From Actinomycetes bacterium (GTDB lineage: Bacteria > Actinomycetota > Acidimicrobiia > Acidimicrobiales > Palsa-688), in NCBI GenBank assembly GCA_021799445.1, contig JAJZAM010000002.1, forward strand, positions 1 through 64,000: a stretch of 64,000 bases of DNA, in the 5' to 3' direction. Under the pieces are notes generated by a model. The model searched no databases. It was not told the DNA's origin and saw only the letters and a list, made by a program, of their open reading frames with translations. Every line of letters starts with the position of its first letter. Position 1 is the first letter of the stretch. Positions 19,384 through 28,746 of the stretch are shown one piece after another. Position numbers and translations under genes: made by a program.

Positions 19384-20859
19384 ATGCTAGAACCGGTTGC
19401 GGATATGACCAAACTCGGATCGAAGCCAAGCGGCTCCCTAGACGGCCGGCCCGCACCGAGGAGCTATGCGGGGTCGACGACGGCTGTGGTCTGGTTCAGG
19501 CGCGACCTCCGCACAGGCGACCACCCGGCTTTGAGCGCCGCGGTGAGATCCTACGAGCGTGTAGTTTGCATCTTCGTCTGGGATCCGTCGCTCCTGTCCC
19601 GCACCGGCCAGCCGCGGCTGAGGTTCCTCGCGGGATGCCTGTCCAGCCTGGACAGAGACCTCGGCTCCGCAATGGGCAAAGGCCTCGTACAGCTCGTCGG
19701 CGAGCCTGAGACGGTCGTCCCGGATCTGGCCCGAACGGTTGGGGCTGACGTAGTGTACGTATCGGCTGATTTCGGCCCCTACGGTTCGCGCCGCGACAAC
19801 GCGGTGGAGAGTGCCCTAGGAGCCGACGGAGCCAGGCTTGTGCGCGTCGGATCCCCTTACGCTGTCCCACCCGGGAAGCTGTCCACTAGCAGCGGCGCTC
19901 CGTTCCAGGTGTACACCCCGTTTTGGAAGGCGTGGCGCCAGCAAGGGTGGCAACAGCCCATTCCCGCGCCACCCGAAACGCTTCTAGCGAAGATAACCCG
20001 TGCAGGCGTCGGTAATGACGTTCGAGTGCCCGAAGTCGCCCCGTGCGTACATCCTCTGCCGCCGCCGGGCGAGGAAGCCGCCCACGGGCGCCTCGAAAGC
20101 TTCCTTGCGGGACCGGTTCGTGGCTACAAGGACCAGCGCGATCTACCCGGTGTCGAAGCCACGTCGCGCTTGTCTGCCTACCTTCGATTCGGGTGTCTCC
20201 ATCCCCGCCAGATCCTGAGCCGGCTAGACCCGACGGGACGGGGCGAGCAGGTCTTCGAGAAGGAGTTGTGCTGGCGGGAGTTCTACGCCGACGTGCTGTG
20301 GCACCGTCCCGATGCGTCGAACCAACCCTACCGGGCGGAGTGGTCCCGTCTTGAGATCGACCGGGGCCCCCTAGCAGACGAGCGTTTCGAGGCTTGGGCG
20401 CAAGGCCGAACGGGCTTCCCGATTGTCGACGCCGGCATGAGACAGCTACGAAGCGAAGGATGGATGCACAACCGGGTGCGGATGATCACGGCTAGCTTCT
20501 TGGTGAAAGACCTCCACCTCGACTGGAGGATCGGAGCTTCGTGGTTCATGGAGCATCTCGTCGACGCCGACCTTGCGTCCAATCAACTTGGATGGCAGTG
20601 GGTAGCGGGCTGCGGCACCGACGCAGCCCCATACTTCCGGGTCTTCAACCCGACTCTTCAGGGAGAGAAGTTCGACCCTAAAGGAACCTACGTGCGCCGG
20701 TACGTGCCTGAGCTCGCCGGCGTCAGCGACATGCACATCCACCGGCCGCACGAACTAGCCGGATCACTCCTTGCCCCATTGGACTACCCTCAGCCGATCG
20801 TCGATCACCACGCGGAGCGAGATGAAGCTCTCACCCGGTATTCACGCATGCGGGCTTGA
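19384..20859 (+). CDS. phr: Deoxyribodipyrimidine photolyase / cryptochrome family
   Basis: AVVWFRRDLRTGDHPALSAAV, LCWREFYADVLWHRPDASNQPYRAEW, GFPIVDAGMRQLRSEGWMHNRVRMITASFLVKDLHLDWRIGASWFMEHLVDADLASNQLGWQWVAGCGTDAAPYFRVFNP; start at ATG 19384 or 19405. Confidence 0.95.
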   Translation: MLEPVADMTKLGSKPSGSLDGRPAPRSYAGSTTAVVWFRRDLRTGDHPALSAAVRSYERVVCIFVWDPSLLSRTGQPRLRFLAGCLSSLDRDLGSAMGKGLVQLVGEPETVVPDLARTVGADVVYVSADFGPYGSRRDNAVESALGADGARLVRVGSPYAVPPGKLSTSSGAPFQVYTPFWKAWRQQGWQQPIPAPPETLLAKITRAGVGNDVRVPEVAPCVHPLPPPGEEAAHGRLESFLAGPVRGYKDQRDLPGVEATSRLSAYLRFGCLHPRQILSRLDPTGRGEQVFEKELCWREFYADVLWHRPDASNQPYRAEWSRLEIDRGPLADERFEAWAQGRTGFPIVDAGMRQLRSEGWMHNRVRMITASFLVKDLHLDWRIGASWFMEHLVDADLASNQLGWQWVAGCGTDAAPYFRVFNPTLQGEKFDPKGTYVRRYVPELAGVSDMHIHRPHELAGSLLAPLDYPQPIVDHHAERDEALTRYSRMRA

Positions 20860-20884
20860 CTCTTCTCGCCTAGCCTGACCGCAC

Positions 20885-22090
20885 ATGGGAGCGCTTGACG
20901 GCGTCAAGGTAGTAGAGGCAGGCCTTTTGGTGCAGGCGCCGCAGGCGGCGGAAACCCTCTGCGCATGGGGAGCGGAAGTGATCAAGGTGGAGCTCCCCGG
21001 TTTCGGGGACCAAAGCCGTTGGCTTCCAACATCACCAGATGAGCCGAGATCAGGCTACTTCGTTGGCTGCAACCGCGGGAAGCGCTCTATAACAGTCGAC
21101 CTTCGCAGAGAGCCGGGGAGACAGGTTTTCCTCCGCCTTGCCGGCTGGGCCGACGTGGTCGTGACGAACTTCAAGCCTGGGACCATGGAGTCATGGGGAC
21201 TCGGCTACGACGACCTCGCCGAGGTCAACCCGAGGGTCGTCGTGGCCGCCGGCTCGACCTTCGGGCCTGACGGACCCGACGCGGCGAAAGAAGGCGCCGA
21301 CCTCAGCGCCCAGGCGGCCGGTGGCCTGATCTCCACGACGGGAGCCGACGGCGAACCGCCAACACCCGTCGGGGTTACCATCGCCGACCACATAGCAAGC
21401 CTGAACCTCGTCTCGGGGATCCTCGCAGCTCTCCTCGCCCGGGAACGCACAGGGCGGGGCCAGCTGTTAGAAACATCGCTTCTAGGGGGACAGATCTGGG
21501 CTCAGGCAAGCGAGTACACCGCCTACCTGATGTCGGGGCAGCTACCCGGGCGTGCCAACCACGGCAACCCGCTCGTTCCTGGCCTTTATTTCATTTTGCC
21601 CACGGCGGACGGCTGGATTGCGATCGTGGGAGTCGTGGGTCCCGCCCGGGCTGTCTTTTTCGACCTAGTCGGTCATCCGGAACTTGCGGGTCGCTTCCCC
21701 CAGGCGATCTACTTCGAAGAACACAAAAAAGCTCTCTACGAACAGCTCGCCCCGATATTCACTTCACGCACCACGGACCAGTGGTGCAGCGTGCTGGGCG
21801 CGGCGGGCATACGCCACGCCCCGGTCCGTGACTACTCGCAGGTAGCGTCGGACCCCTCCGTATGGTTGAACGGCTACCTGGCCGACGCAAGTCAGCCCGG
21901 GGCGGGTGAGGTTGACGGAGTGGATCGGTGCCGCAAGGCCGTGGTGTGCCCGCCGGTGCGCTTCAGCGAGACACCAGCTAGAGTCCTCCTCGACGCTCCC
22001 GAGCTCGGAGCTCACACCGAGGAGGTCCTCTTGGAGCTCGGCTACAGTTGGGAACAGATCGACTCCTTTCGCAGGGGAGGTGCCATCTGA
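20885..22090 (+). CDS. CaiB/BaiF CoA-transferase family protein
   Basis: LDGVKVVEAGLLVQAPQAAETLCAWGAEVIKVELPGFGDQSR, NRGKRSITVDLRREPGRQVFLRLAGWADVVVTNFKPGTMESWGLGYDDL. Confidence 0.93.
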   Translation: MGALDGVKVVEAGLLVQAPQAAETLCAWGAEVIKVELPGFGDQSRWLPTSPDEPRSGYFVGCNRGKRSITVDLRREPGRQVFLRLAGWADVVVTNFKPGTMESWGLGYDDLAEVNPRVVVAAGSTFGPDGPDAAKEGADLSAQAAGGLISTTGADGEPPTPVGVTIADHIASLNLVSGILAALLARERTGRGQLLETSLLGGQIWAQASEYTAYLMSGQLPGRANHGNPLVPGLYFILPTADGWIAIVGVVGPARAVFFDLVGHPELAGRFPQAIYFEEHKKALYEQLAPIFTSRTTDQWCSVLGAAGIRHAPVRDYSQVASDPSVWLNGYLADASQPGAGEVDGVDRCRKAVVCPPVRFSETPARVLLDAPELGAHTEEVLLELGYSWEQIDSFRRGGAI

Positions 22091-22163
22091 AGCTGGCGGC
22101 TCGGTCTGTATTCGCAGTCAGCCTCCCGAAGCTACGGTAGACATTGAAACATCCGGAAAAACA

Positions 22164-22191
22164 CTTGTGGCGCCCCAAAGGGCGCCACAAG
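22164..22191. terminator. Strong stem-loop (12-bp perfect stem, CAAA loop)
   Basis: CTTGTGGCGCCC-caaa-GGGCGCCACAAG downstream of the CoA-transferase stop; an A-run precedes it on + (T-run on -). Confidence 0.6.
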
Positions 22192-22407
22192 CGGAGCGGT
22201 CCAAGCGGCGGATCTCGGAACCGCTCTCCTGAAGCGGGTGGCGGGTACCCACTTCAGGTTCCTTGGCCGTGATCAACGAGTTTCAACTCTCTCACGGTCG
22301 GCTCTTACCGTTGTCTTGACCCCGCGCGCCCCAACTCTTTTATTACTGGCAAGTTTACACCGAGACCCTCGACGAAAGTCAAGTGAGGCTTGGCAAGCGA
22401 GCCTCAC

Positions 22408-23277
22408 ATGGTGTTAGCTCGTAGTGTGTTCGCGGTTATACCCGAGTATCAGCGGGCGGTCGTGTTCCGGTTCGGTCGAGTCCAAAGCGAGCCGCGCGGC
22501 CCGGGCTTCATGTTCCGGTTTCCGTGGATCAACAAAATAGTTCGAGTCAACTTGAGAGTTGAAGTCGTAGACATACCGTCACAGTCCGTTATCACGAAGG
22601 ACAACGTCACCATCGCTGTCGACGCAGTCGTGTACTTCCAGGTTGTCGACCCGGTCAGAGCAGTGATCGGCGTGGACAACTTCCGGTTCGCCAGCCAGCG
22701 GATCGCCATGACAAGCCTACGATCGATCATCGGCCGTTACGAGCTCGACAGCCTCTTGGCGCACCGCGAAGACGTCAACGGTGAGCTTCGCACGACGATA
22801 GCCCGGAGCACCGCGGAGTGGGGTGTAGAAGTGCGCCAGGTCGAGATCAGGGACGTCACGCTACCCCCGGAGCTCCTTCGGGCCATGGCCCGCCAAGCTG
22901 AGGCCGAACGGGAGCGCCGAGCCAAGATCATCGCAGCCTCCGGCGAGCTGCAGGCAAGCCAAGAGCTCTCCGAGGCGGCCGACAGGATGGCAGCGAGCCC
23001 GGGCGCCATGCAACTCCGAACGCTGCAAACCCTCGCCGAAGTCGCAACTGGCAAGAGCTCGACGCTCATATTCCCGATTCCCATCGAGCTGCTGTCGATG
23101 TTCAAGAATCCTCCTGCCGACATACCGGCCGAGCAGCCTCGCAGTGTAGGAGGGCAGGGGCATTCGAGCGTGGCACCTAATGAACTAGTGCCACCCGAAG
23201 CCGCAGCGCTACAGCCCCCAGACAGCCCAACCCCAGTTGCGTTAACTGCCGACGAGACCAGCGCTTCAGGGCGCTAA
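22408..23277 (+). CDS. SPFH domain / stomatin-like (slipin) protein
   Basis: VFAVIPEYQRAVVFRFGRVQSEPRGPGFMFRFPWINKIVRVNLRVEVVDIPSQSVITKDNVTIAVDAVVYFQVVDPVRAVIGVDNF; ATG 22408, alternative TTG 22390. Confidence 0.93.
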   Translation: MVLARSVFAVIPEYQRAVVFRFGRVQSEPRGPGFMFRFPWINKIVRVNLRVEVVDIPSQSVITKDNVTIAVDAVVYFQVVDPVRAVIGVDNFRFASQRIAMTSLRSIIGRYELDSLLAHREDVNGELRTTIARSTAEWGVEVRQVEIRDVTLPPELLRAMARQAEAERERRAKIIAASGELQASQELSEAADRMAASPGAMQLRTLQTLAEVATGKSSTLIFPIPIELLSMFKNPPADIPAEQPRSVGGQGHSSVAPNELVPPEAAALQPPDSPTPVALTADETSASGR

Positions 23278-23292
23278 GATACGCCTCCGTAC

Positions 23293-23363
23293 GCGAGCGT
23301 AGTTCAGAGGCAGAACATCAGCTTCCCAAGCTGAGAACGCGGGTTCGATTCCCGTCGCTCGCT
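23293..23363 (+). tRNA. tRNA-Gly(CCC)
   Basis: GCGAGCG...CGCTCGC acceptor; D-arm GTTC..GAAC; anticodon arm TCAGC-TTCCCAA-GCTGA; T-arm GCGGG-TTCGATT-CCCGT; no encoded CCA. Confidence 0.93.
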
Positions 23364-23811
23364 CTCCAACAAAGCCCTGTTCACAACCCAAATTTTGGGG
23401 TCACTAAAATCGATTAGTGGGCTCAGTCGACGGGCGAGCCCCGGAGTTGCCAGTGACTGGCCCCGCTGGATAGCAATGGCCGTGTGGATCCCGATGCCGG
23501 CGACGAAGACGGTACTCGCAGCCGGGACGGGTTAAGACTCGCGCTCCCACCCCCTGGAGTGGTGACACCGAGCCAGAACTGGGGTGGGAAGATGAAACAC
23601 GCCCCCGAGAGGGTGAACCCCGCGAGCTCAGGATGAAACGCAGGCTGAGATAGCCGAGCACCAGGCGGATCAGAGCGACGACCACGACGAGGCCATAGCC
23701 GGCAAGGACTCGAACGGCACTGTCAACGTGTAGGCGGTCGACACCGAGCACGGCGAAAGTCGCGACGGAAGCAGGGGCTCTTTGATCCCGAGACCGCTTC
23801 AGACAGAGTTT

Positions 23812-23825
23812 CGAACATGTGTTCC
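23812..23825. promoter_or_regulatory. Candidate LexA/SOS box
   Basis: CGAACatgtGTTCc: 9 of 10 half-site bases of the Gram-positive/actinobacterial CGAAC-N4-GTTCG consensus, 76 bp upstream of the 23902 ORF. Confidence 0.5.
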
Positions 23826-23901
23826 CTCGATGGTGATAGGATGAGGCACGTGGATAGCTTTCAAACCGAGCTAAGTCCCTGTACCGGCGAGGGAAGCTGA
23901 A

Positions 23902-24240
23902 GTGGCTTTTGGCCAGCAGCCCGGTCCCCCGGCCTCATCGAGGCAGTTGCAGGACCTGCTTGCGCTCATCCAGGCGGCAGGACATCGTGACTTCAAGGAC
24001 GCCCGCGGCCCTATGGGGTTCAACCAGCGTCAGGCCGGAGGCAGGTTCACACGCGACGAAGCAGACGAGCTCATCAGACGGCTCCAAGAAGCCGAAGCTC
24101 TTCCAGACACCGCGCTCCCGCCGGCGCAGCAGTGGCAGCAGTCCGCCCAAGGGCAGCTCCTGAGGCGAATAGAAACCGAGCAGTTAGCTGCCGAGCTTCG
24201 CCGGAGGGAGTGGATCGTGATCGAGCCCTTGAGATCCTGA
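23902..24240 (+). CDS. Small hypothetical protein
   Basis: 112 aa, hydrophilic, helical and Gln-rich: RQLQDLLALIQAAGHRDFKDARGPMGFNQRQAGGRFTRDEADELIRRLQEAE; RBS-like gggaagctgaag upstream. Confidence 0.65.
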   Translation: MAFGQQPGPPASSRQLQDLLALIQAAGHRDFKDARGPMGFNQRQAGGRFTRDEADELIRRLQEAEALPDTALPPAQQWQQSAQGQLLRRIETEQLAAELRRREWIVIEPLRS

Positions 24241-24291
24241 GCCGGTCGGTAGCCGGACATCCCTCTCACCGGCCAAGTCTATTGGACTGTC

Positions 24292-24756
24292 TCAGTACTC
24301 GTTCTTGATTACGAAGAAAGACCCTCTGATAGTCCCAGCGAGCTTGGATTTCTGACGTGCGAATTTGAAGCGGGAAGCGAGCTCGTCGGGTATCTCCATG
24401 CCATCGGAAAGCTTGAAACCGACCGCTCGCTTCGTGGGGTCGTCGATAGAGTACATGACGTTGACCGCAAGGCCGTTTTCATAGAAGACGTGGTCCCACC
24501 GGATACCGTCAACTTGGCAGGTGCACGCTTCCAAAGGCACCGAGGCGATCGAAATGTCGCGTTCGTCTTCGAGGATGCGGGTGACCCTGTCGACAGTCTC
24601 GCTGGCTTCGCTCGCAGGACGCACCACAAAGTCGTGGTCGTACTTGGTCTTGAAATAGCGAGCCTCGTTTGCCCGCAGCCCGGCAAGTGCTGCGGCTACA
24701 GGAGAGGATTCCAACCCAACTGTGGACACATCTTTGAAATCGACCTTGTATGCCAC
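24292..24756 (-). CDS. Conserved hypothetical protein
   Basis: 154 aa; MAYKVDFKDVSTVGLESSPVAAALAGLRANEARYFKTKYDHDF...; low-complexity free, plausible codon usage. Confidence 0.7.
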   Translation of the reverse strand: MAYKVDFKDVSTVGLESSPVAAALAGLRANEARYFKTKYDHDFVVRPASEASETVDRVTRILEDERDISIASVPLEACTCQVDGIRWDHVFYENGLAVNVMYSIDDPTKRAVGFKLSDGMEIPDELASRFKFARQKSKLAGTIRGSFFVIKNEY

Positions 24757-25077
24757 AAATACCTCCGCTGCAGCTCCACAATAGCCTAGCCAGCACAGCA
24801 GCGTGGGAACGCTACTGCGGCCATGCTCGGCGCGCGGGGAGTCCGTGTGCTTCTCGCTGGCATCGAAGCTGACGCTTTAGACCTCTGTAGTGCACCTCCG
24901 AGCACACGGGTTACATGCGACCGCTACACTCTGCAGCGTCGCCTCGCTCGAATCAGTGGCCGAGTTGGCTAACAAGTCGTTTTTCGTTCTCTCGGAAGTG
25001 CACATCGTCTTCGACAATGCCGGTGTTGCCGTGGGCGGGTCCCGTAGCCGACGTGTCACACGACGTCTAAAGGTAGG

Positions 25078-26328
25078 TCAGAGACGGGGACCTTTGCGGG
25101 CGTGGAACTCGACGGGGAAGTGACGCGGCCCTGCGATGAAAGTTGACGGAAGCCTTTCAATCGGTCCGACTGGCCTAATATCTTGCATGCGGGTCACAAT
25201 CTGGCCGAGCAGCGCAGTGGTTTCCAGGCGGGCAAAGTGTGCTCCTAGGCACATGTGAGGACCTCCGCCACCGAAAGCCAAGTGATCGTTAGGAGTACGG
25301 CTCAGGTCAAGCACGTCGGGGGCCGACCAAACTGTCTCGTCCCGGTTAGCCGACGCGTAGAAGACGACTACCTTATCCCCTTCGGCTATCGCCTGGCCGC
25401 CGAGTGTCGTGTCGGCGGTTGCGGTTCGTCGCATGTGAACCACCGGACTGACGTAGCGCAGCAATTCTTCAACGGCGGTCGGCATCAAACCAACCGGATC
25501 CGCTGCGAGCCGCCTCAGTTCGCTGGGGTTGTCGAGTAGTACCTCGACGCCACCTGCGACCAGGTTGCGGGTGGTGTCGCCTCCAGCGTTGACCAAAAGC
25601 AGGAAGAACCAGTTGAACTCCTCAATGCTCAAACGCTGCCCTTCCACCTCCGCGTGCACTAACAGTGTCGCCAGGTCGTCGCCGGGACGAGCGGCCTTCT
25701 CGGTGGCTGTAGCCGTAGCGTACTCGTGCATCTCGGTTATCGCTGCCACCCGGTCCTCGACGCTAAGCGCCGGATCGGCGGAGTGCATCACCTCCGTGAG
25801 GTGGTATAGGCGCCTACCGTCGTCGCTCGGAATGCCCATGAGCTCGGCGATCACCAAAGAAGGCATCTCGCCAGCCACATCTTCCACCAAGTCGCAGAAG
25901 CCTGCCGGGACGACCTTATCGACGATGCGAACGGCGAGAGCATCGATACGCTCCTGCCAGGCCCGAGCCGCCCGCGGAGTGAATCCCCGGCTCACCAGCC
26001 GTCTGTAGCGGGTGTGGCTGGGAGGGTCCATGAAGAGCATCATCAGCCGAGATCCTGCAAGGGTAGCCTCGTCGGAATCGGCGAGCATGACCCCGCCCAG
26101 CCAGGAGGAGAAGTTCGCCGGGTCTCTACTCACCCGCTGGACGTCGCGATATTTGGTAACCGCCCAGAACCCAGGACCATCGACCTCAGCATGGAACCAG
26201 ACCGGGTGGTTCTCGCGAAGCCAGCGGTACTGATGATAGGGATGACCGGCCACAAAAGAGGCGGGGTCATCCAGAGCTATCACTGGCGCGTCAGACGCAC
26301 CGCCGTGTTCGGTAGTGTCCACCAGCAC
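25078..26328 (-). CDS. Cytochrome P450
   Basis: AGGDTTRNLVAGGVEVLL (I-helix), EELLRYVSPVVHMRRTATAD (ExxR region), HLAFGGGGPHMCLGAHFARLE (heme Cys loop); GTG start 26328 or 26322 likelier than TTG 26361. Confidence 0.95.
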   Translation of the reverse strand: MLVDTTEHGGASDAPVIALDDPASFVAGHPYHQYRWLRENHPVWFHAEVDGPGFWAVTKYRDVQRVSRDPANFSSWLGGVMLADSDEATLAGSRLMMLFMDPPSHTRYRRLVSRGFTPRAARAWQERIDALAVRIVDKVVPAGFCDLVEDVAGEMPSLVIAELMGIPSDDGRRLYHLTEVMHSADPALSVEDRVAAITEMHEYATATATEKAARPGDDLATLLVHAEVEGQRLSIEEFNWFFLLLVNAGGDTTRNLVAGGVEVLLDNPSELRRLAADPVGLMPTAVEELLRYVSPVVHMRRTATADTTLGGQAIAEGDKVVVFYASANRDETVWSAPDVLDLSRTPNDHLAFGGGGPHMCLGAHFARLETTALLGQIVTRMQDIRPVGPIERLPSTFIAGPRHFPVEFHARKGPRL

Positions 26329-26364
26329 TCCCCTCGTCGCGCTCCTAACTACTGCCCGCAAGCC

Positions 26365-26401
26365 TAACGGTTCGGGTGAGCACCGGCCAGCCGAACCGTT
26401 A
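26365..26401. promoter_or_regulatory. Operator-like perfect 11-bp inverted repeat in a divergent intergenic region
   Basis: TAACGGTTCGG-N15-CCGAACCGTTA between P450 (-) and the CMD-family gene (+). Confidence 0.6.
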
Positions 26402-26441
26402 ACGGCGACGTCGACGCCTCACGCCGGGATACGCTCATCTC

Positions 26442-27002
26442 ATGCCTGAAACTACTGCTCCTCGCGTGGCTCCCCTGCCCAAGCATCAGCGCTCCCCGTC
26501 AGCGCAAGCTCTGCTTGAAGGCGTTAGCGTCGCCGGTTCAGAGGCCAATATCTTCACTACCCTGATACGAGCTGAGGGCCTCACCCGCAGGTGGATGCCC
26601 TTCGGTGGCAAGCTGCTGGCCGGGAAGCTGCCACCCAGGGAGCGTGAACTGCTGATCCTTCGCACGGCATGGAACTGCCGGGCTGATTACGAATGGGCCC
26701 AGCACACCGGGCTCGGCCTGGCGGCGGGGCTCAGCGAAGATGAGATTGCCCGCATCCCCGCCGGACCTGACGGCGGATGGGATCCCTTCGACGCGGCGCT
26801 ATTGGCGGCTGCGGATGAGCTTCACGACAGCTGCGAGCTGAGCGACACCATCTGGAACGTGCTGTCGTCACGCTACGACGAAGCCCAACTGATCGAACTG
26901 CCAATGCTGGTAGGCCACTACCACATGGTCGCCATGACTCTTAAGACTTTGCGGGTCCAGCTGGACCCGGGTTTGACGGGCCTCCCGACCAAACCAGCCT
27001 GA
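26442..27002 (+). CDS. Carboxymuconolactone decarboxylase (AhpD-like) family protein
   Basis: LPPRERELLILRTAWNCRADYEWAQHTGLGLAAGLSEDEIARIPAGP...DELHDSCELSDTIWNVLSSRYDEAQLIELPMLVGHYHMVAMTL. Confidence 0.9.
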   Translation: MPETTAPRVAPLPKHQRSPSAQALLEGVSVAGSEANIFTTLIRAEGLTRRWMPFGGKLLAGKLPPRERELLILRTAWNCRADYEWAQHTGLGLAAGLSEDEIARIPAGPDGGWDPFDAALLAAADELHDSCELSDTIWNVLSSRYDEAQLIELPMLVGHYHMVAMTLKTLRVQLDPGLTGLPTKPA

Positions 27003-27052
27003 GACCCCAGTCACCGATCGAATTCAGACCATTCCAGCAGCAGAATCTGGCC

Positions 27053-28657
27053 TCAAGGCTCGATCAGGACCCCCGGGTTTAGGATCCCGCCGGGGTCGAG
27101 AGTCGACTTGGCGGCACGCAGAACCTGAGCGAATAGGTCCGGCCGCTCCTGGTCATACCACGGGCGGTGCAGGCGACCCACCGCGTGATGATGAGTGATC
27201 GTGCCACCGCACGCAAGTATCGCATCGGAGGCCGCCTGCTTGACAGCGTTGTGGGCGTCAGCCGCCTTCAACCCCTGGGGTCGAGCCCCTACGTAGGTGT
27301 AGTATGGGGCAGGTCCGTCGGGGTACACGTGGGTGAAACGGCAATTCAGGCTACCTCCACCACAAGTTGCCCGGAGGGCGTCTAGGGTCACAGAGCGGAC
27401 CTTAGCGTCAAGGTCGGGCCAGCGGTCCCAAGTGACCGCCGTCTCGAAGGTCCCTGCCACCACACCCAGCCCGGCCAGACCGCCAAGGCTGCCGCCCGAC
27501 GCCCCTGGTATGAAGGCTTCTCGCCACGCCCCAACCGCACCACCCCGTCCGGTGGGACGCTCAGAGCCGTCCTCGACACGCACCTCGGCGTCGTCGACAG
27601 ACCCCCCGGCTTCGCGTGCTATCGAAACCGCATCGGCGACCATGGACCGCTGCGACAACTCTCCGGACTCGAAACCTACTATCAACAACGCTGACCCCGA
27701 GCCCATGCCGGCGCTGCTCCTAGCGAGCTCCGGGTCAAGCAGCCGAAGGTTGGCCGGCCACAGCTTCGCCTGGGCTATGCGGCGGGTGGCTTCCCAACCG
27801 GCATCCCAAGTTTCGAAGGTAACCGCTGCAGTAGCGCGAAAACGCGGTCGCAGCTGGATCCGCATCCAAGCTTCGGAGATGATCCCGAGGATCCCTTCGG
27901 AGCCGATCACCAACCTGTTCGGGTCGGGACCGGCTCCCGACGCCGGAAGCCTGCGGGTCTCCAACCAGCCCCGGGGACTGAGCATCCGCACGGACTCCAC
28001 GAAGTCGTCGATGTGAGTATGGTTCGTTGCATAGTGCCCCCCGGCCCGGGTGGCGATCCAACCTCCCAAAGTCGAACCTGCGAAGCTCTGCGGGAAATGA
28101 CGAAGAGTGAATCCGAGCGGTCGGAGCTGGTCCTCTAGGTGCGGCCCTAAAACCCCGGCCTGGATGCGAGCGGCGCGAGAGGTCGAGTCCACCTCCAGCA
28201 CACGGTTCAAAGCGTCAAGCGATACCGTTACCACCGGTCCGACATCCTCGGGGGGTGTCACACCTCCCACAACCGAAGAGCCCCCACCATAAGGGACAAC
28301 GCAGAAACCACCCTCGTCGGACCACTCCAAGATCGCCTCGAGCTCTGCGTCGCTTCGCGGGTGCGCGACGACATCCGGCGGGTTGGGGTAGTCCCCCCAC
28401 ACGCCATGGTCGACACGGTCGTAACCGTAGGAGTGATAGGCGCGGTCCCTGATGTCCTGACGGCAGAATGCGGCGAGGCTCGCAGGGGGTTTTATCCTGG
28501 GTTCGCGAAGCTGAAGGCTCTCGACGGGCGGTATGCGCGGAGCTTGCACCTCGACACCGAGGCGCTGAGAAAGCCGTGCGGCTGCGGCGGCCCTCGTCTC
28601 ATAGGACGGCTCGTCGGCTTCGAGACCGAACATCCAGAGACTTCGCTTCGCTTCCAC
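27053..28657 (-). CDS. FAD-binding oxidase (alkyldihydroxyacetonephosphate synthase-like)
   Basis: YPNPPDVVAHPRSDAELEAILEWSDEGGFCVVPYGGGSSVVGGV, FPQSFAGSTLGGWIATRAGGHYATNHTHIDD, ITHHHAVGRLHRPWYDQE. Confidence 0.92.
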   Translation of the reverse strand: MEAKRSLWMFGLEADEPSYETRAAAAARLSQRLGVEVQAPRIPPVESLQLREPRIKPPASLAAFCRQDIRDRAYHSYGYDRVDHGVWGDYPNPPDVVAHPRSDAELEAILEWSDEGGFCVVPYGGGSSVVGGVTPPEDVGPVVTVSLDALNRVLEVDSTSRAARIQAGVLGPHLEDQLRPLGFTLRHFPQSFAGSTLGGWIATRAGGHYATNHTHIDDFVESVRMLSPRGWLETRRLPASGAGPDPNRLVIGSEGILGIISEAWMRIQLRPRFRATAAVTFETWDAGWEATRRIAQAKLWPANLRLLDPELARSSAGMGSGSALLIVGFESGELSQRSMVADAVSIAREAGGSVDDAEVRVEDGSERPTGRGGAVGAWREAFIPGASGGSLGGLAGLGVVAGTFETAVTWDRWPDLDAKVRSVTLDALRATCGGGSLNCRFTHVYPDGPAPYYTYVGARPQGLKAADAHNAVKQAASDAILACGGTITHHHAVGRLHRPWYDQERPDLFAQVLRAAKSTLDPGGILNPGVLIEP

Positions 28658-28746
28658 GTTTCACCACCTGTCGGGAGGATCCTATTCGACAAGCCAACAC
28701 CGCCGTCGCTCGACGGCGTGACCGGCTCAGTACTCGGCCGTCCGGC

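Noticed and set aside
23404-23751. 115-aa minus-strand ORF after tRNA-Gly
   Set aside because: Has one hydrophobic stretch but an Arg/Ser-rich remainder and no recognisable family; not enough support to call.
27333-28016. 227-aa plus-strand ORF
   Set aside because: Antisense to the FAD-binding oxidase; low-complexity Ser/Pro/Arg composition.
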